DNA from: Liolophura sinensis
Taxonomy: Eukaryota; Mollusca; Polyplacophora; Chitonida; Chitonidae
NCBI RefSeq assembly: GCF_032854445.1
Contig: NC_088304.1
Coordinates: 26,177,704 to 26,241,703 of the forward strand
Direction: 5' to 3'
DNA length: 64,000 nucleotides
Under the pieces are notes generated by a model. It did no database searches and was not told where the DNA came from. It was given only the letters and a program-made list of their open reading frames with translations. Below, in pieces: positions 61,929 through 64,000 of this stretch. The position numbers were made by a program, and so were the translations under genes. Each line of letters starts with the position of its first letter. Position 1 is the stretch's first letter.

Positions 61929-62250
61929 ATGATGTATGATACAGGAGTCTACAAATACACGTATGATGTATATGATACAGGAGTCTACAAATACACGTAT
62001 GATGTATATGATACAGGAGTCTACAAATACACGTATGATGTATATGATACAGGAGTCTACAAATACACGTATGATGTATATGATACAGGAGTCTACAAAT
62101 ACACGTATGATGTATATGATACAGGAGTCTACAAATACACGTATAATGTATATGATACAGGAGTCTACAAATACACGTATAATGTATATGATACAGGAGT
62201 CTACAAATACACGTATGATGTATATGATACAGGAGAATACAAAGAAGCGT
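61929..62250. repeat. 36-bp minisatellite, about nine copies
   Basis: gatacaggag lies at 61938, 61974, 62010, 62046, 62082, 62118, 62154, 62190 and 62226. The copies are almost identical, varying only by gatgta or aatgta. 36 is divisible by three and the unit lacks stops in several frames, so frames of 106-143 codons open on both strands (for example a YDTGVYKYTYDV repeat on plus). I regard it as noncoding. Confidence 0.93.
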
Positions 62251-63632
62251 ATGTAACGAAGAGTAAATTTGAAACAGCTTATCATTACTATGTGCACATG
62301 TCACTTTCAGACAAATTCCGGATTTCGTCATTATTTCTGGCATAACACAAAGATGGCATTTCGCATGGTCCTAAGTTATAAAACTGCCTGACTGATATTA
62401 AACCAACAATATCACGGGATACACGCAGAGCCGAACAGTACTTGGCGAACCTATGGATGAAATAAACAACCATATGACAAGTGACGATACTCGGACTTGA
62501 ATGTGACGATCTTATCTTAGGGTCGCCACAGTTTTGTATAGGGAATTAAATGGTTGATCGCCAAGTTCCTACAAAATGTCTAGTTGTCATTCTACATGCC
62601 CGTTAGACTTTTCTGGGACTTTTTTTGTTATTGTATTTTTTCTTAGAACACTAAAGGCATTAGCAAGTTAGAAAACTGGACTCATTTTCAAAATATAGCT
62701 ATTCAGTTTGTGTAAATTAAGCACCAATTTCTTGTATATACTCTCAAGGCATTTTTACATGTACTCTAAGACCGTTTCATTCCAAATTTGCTTTTCTGAT
62801 TGGACCTCTTTGAGACGTTTGGTTAATTATGAACCTAAATAATTTTTTTCTAATGCTAAGTATAAAAAGTCGGAGAGCGGCAGCTTGTCTTTTAATTCTC
62901 TTGTCGCTAGGACACACAAGTAGTGAGTTCAGTCGGCCGTGGACTCAAACTGTTCGTGTTGCTTTGATACCACCAAACCCTTGAGGAAAGCTTTGCGTGG
63001 GGTAACTTCACTTGAATACTAGGTGTCTTGCACCAGCATGTTCGCCACTCCCACGATATCACGATGCCGCTAAACCTAGATCAAGCACCTCCATTCAAAG
63101 TTTCTTAAATTTTGCCAAACATACCAGTCATCACTTATGACTTATAACCATATAATGTGGAAAATCTATGGCGCTATTCTTTGTAGTGATTACCTAATTC
63201 AGTTTAACCTTGATGTATAAACATGACACAGCTTTTGTATCACCGGACTGTTTTTATGTGAACAGTTGCACTAAAAGCGACATCGCTGGAAATTGCGTAC
63301 TACTTTTTCTACTTCCGGGTAAATATCTAATGTAAACATTATACACCTTTTTATAGATTGTGATGCTAATTTGATTAATGAAAAAGTTGGAATCTGTGTT
63401 TGGATATTGTTTTATATCGGTTGACAATCTAAGCTGTGATTTGGGCACTTCGCCACATGGAAAGTTTTTATCAACGTAACTTTTCATTTCTAAAAGTATT
63501 TCACTGTGTGTGCCAGAACAAATAGATGCGTGTCTTGAAAAGGATGTACCGGATGTGACCCAAACGTATTGTTACAAACGTATTACATTACGCTGCTAAT
63601 ATGAATCTGAACATAATCAAAGAATATCCATA

Positions 63633-63706
63633 GGCAACAAATTCAGACTGGCAACAAATCCAGACTGGCAACAGATCCACAATGGCAAAAAATCCAAACT
63701 GGCAAC
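63633..63706. repeat. 17-bp tandem repeat, about four copies
   Basis: cagactggcaacaaatc is repeated with small changes (cacaatggcaaaaaatc, caaactggcaacaaatc). Confidence 0.85.
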
Positions 63707-64000
63707 AAATCAATGCACCTTTCGGTTAAACATGTGATGTACCTACATGTACTTTCTTGAATTCAGAGTCATACGAACATAATGCATAAAATCATAAGTG
63801 ATCTGTGAATCGATATGTATATTCATCAACAACTGATTCAATTAAAGGCCGTGGAATCAGTCATCCCATGGGTCTGTTGTTGTTGGCGTGATTTGGTAAA
63901 GATTGAAGCTCCCCGTCTCAGCGACTTTGAGGTGTGGATAGGAAGTAGTGGGGTGTAAAGCTACCAGCTAAGAGGATCCGTTCAATAGTTTGAGATGAGA

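Larger units (their letters stand above)
50027..64000. other. Gene-free stretch upstream of gene B
   Basis: No gene can be supported. Sequence just upstream of gene B's start (about 50030-50640) is visibly rich in CG dinucleotides and could hold its promoter or 5' UTR. The remainder carries SINEs, R1 and R2 repeat copies, a 36-bp minisatellite and a 17-bp repeat. Short acidic frames with good splice-donor matches at 59.5-59.95 kb (minus) are listed under findings. Confidence 0.45.

Noticed and set aside
61893-62345. Frames of 106-143 codons on both strands
   Set aside because: All translate the 36-bp minisatellite. Both strands being open argues for periodicity rather than a gene.

Overview
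The window looks like nuclear DNA from a marine lophotrochozoan, most likely a mollusc. It is AT-leaning and gene-poor, has spliced genes with long introns and GT/AG junctions, and is full of short tRNA-derived SINEs. Their 3' end (gtataagtgaaatattcttg, then acggcgtaaaacaccaat and an (aaat)n tail) is one I associate from memory with mollusc genomes. I see no operons, bacterial genes, rRNA or CRISPR. The taxon is inferred; gene content and repeats are read directly.

Two protein-coding genes can be supported. Both encode four-transmembrane proteins of the LHFPL (lipoma HMGIC fusion partner-like) tetraspan family. Gene A is on the + strand: exon 1 11977-12418, an 11.7 kb intron, exon 2 24102-24325, 221 codons. 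Gene B is on the - strand: exon 1 50026-49663, a 7.3 kb intron, exon 2 42373-42063, 224 codons. Each has one coding intron at the homologous position and phase (phase 1, just before transmembrane segment 3), and they share motifs such as VLWAFLS, PFW and AWQAAC. They are convergent paralogues, 17.7 kb apart tail to tail, best explained by an old local inverted duplication. Gene B's second extracellular loop resembles vertebrate LHFPL7 (formerly TMEM211) as I remember it.

Layout: 1-11976, gene-free, with a GC-rich palindromic patch, SINE fragments, an 88-bp minisatellite (8751-9278) and a (TA)n tract. 11977-24325, gene A. 24326-42062, gene-free spacer with a duplicated SINE-like unit, a 21-bp array (about 26630-27960, split by a SINE), an inverted SINE pair (34461-35146), a 39/78-bp minisatellite (35160-35950) and a 23-bp plus 21-bp compound array (37808-38185). 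42063-50026, gene B, with several SINEs in its intron. 50027-64000, gene-free, with more SINEs, two inverted SINE pairs and a 36-bp minisatellite (61929-62250).

Besides the SINEs there are two small dispersed repeat families (R1 and R2). Their copies keep a shared reading frame over short hydrophobic stretches, possibly relics of one mobile element or gene. Most other open reading frames look like chance, or are minisatellites whose period is a multiple of three. No promoter, cap site or polyadenylation site can be fixed from sequence alone.
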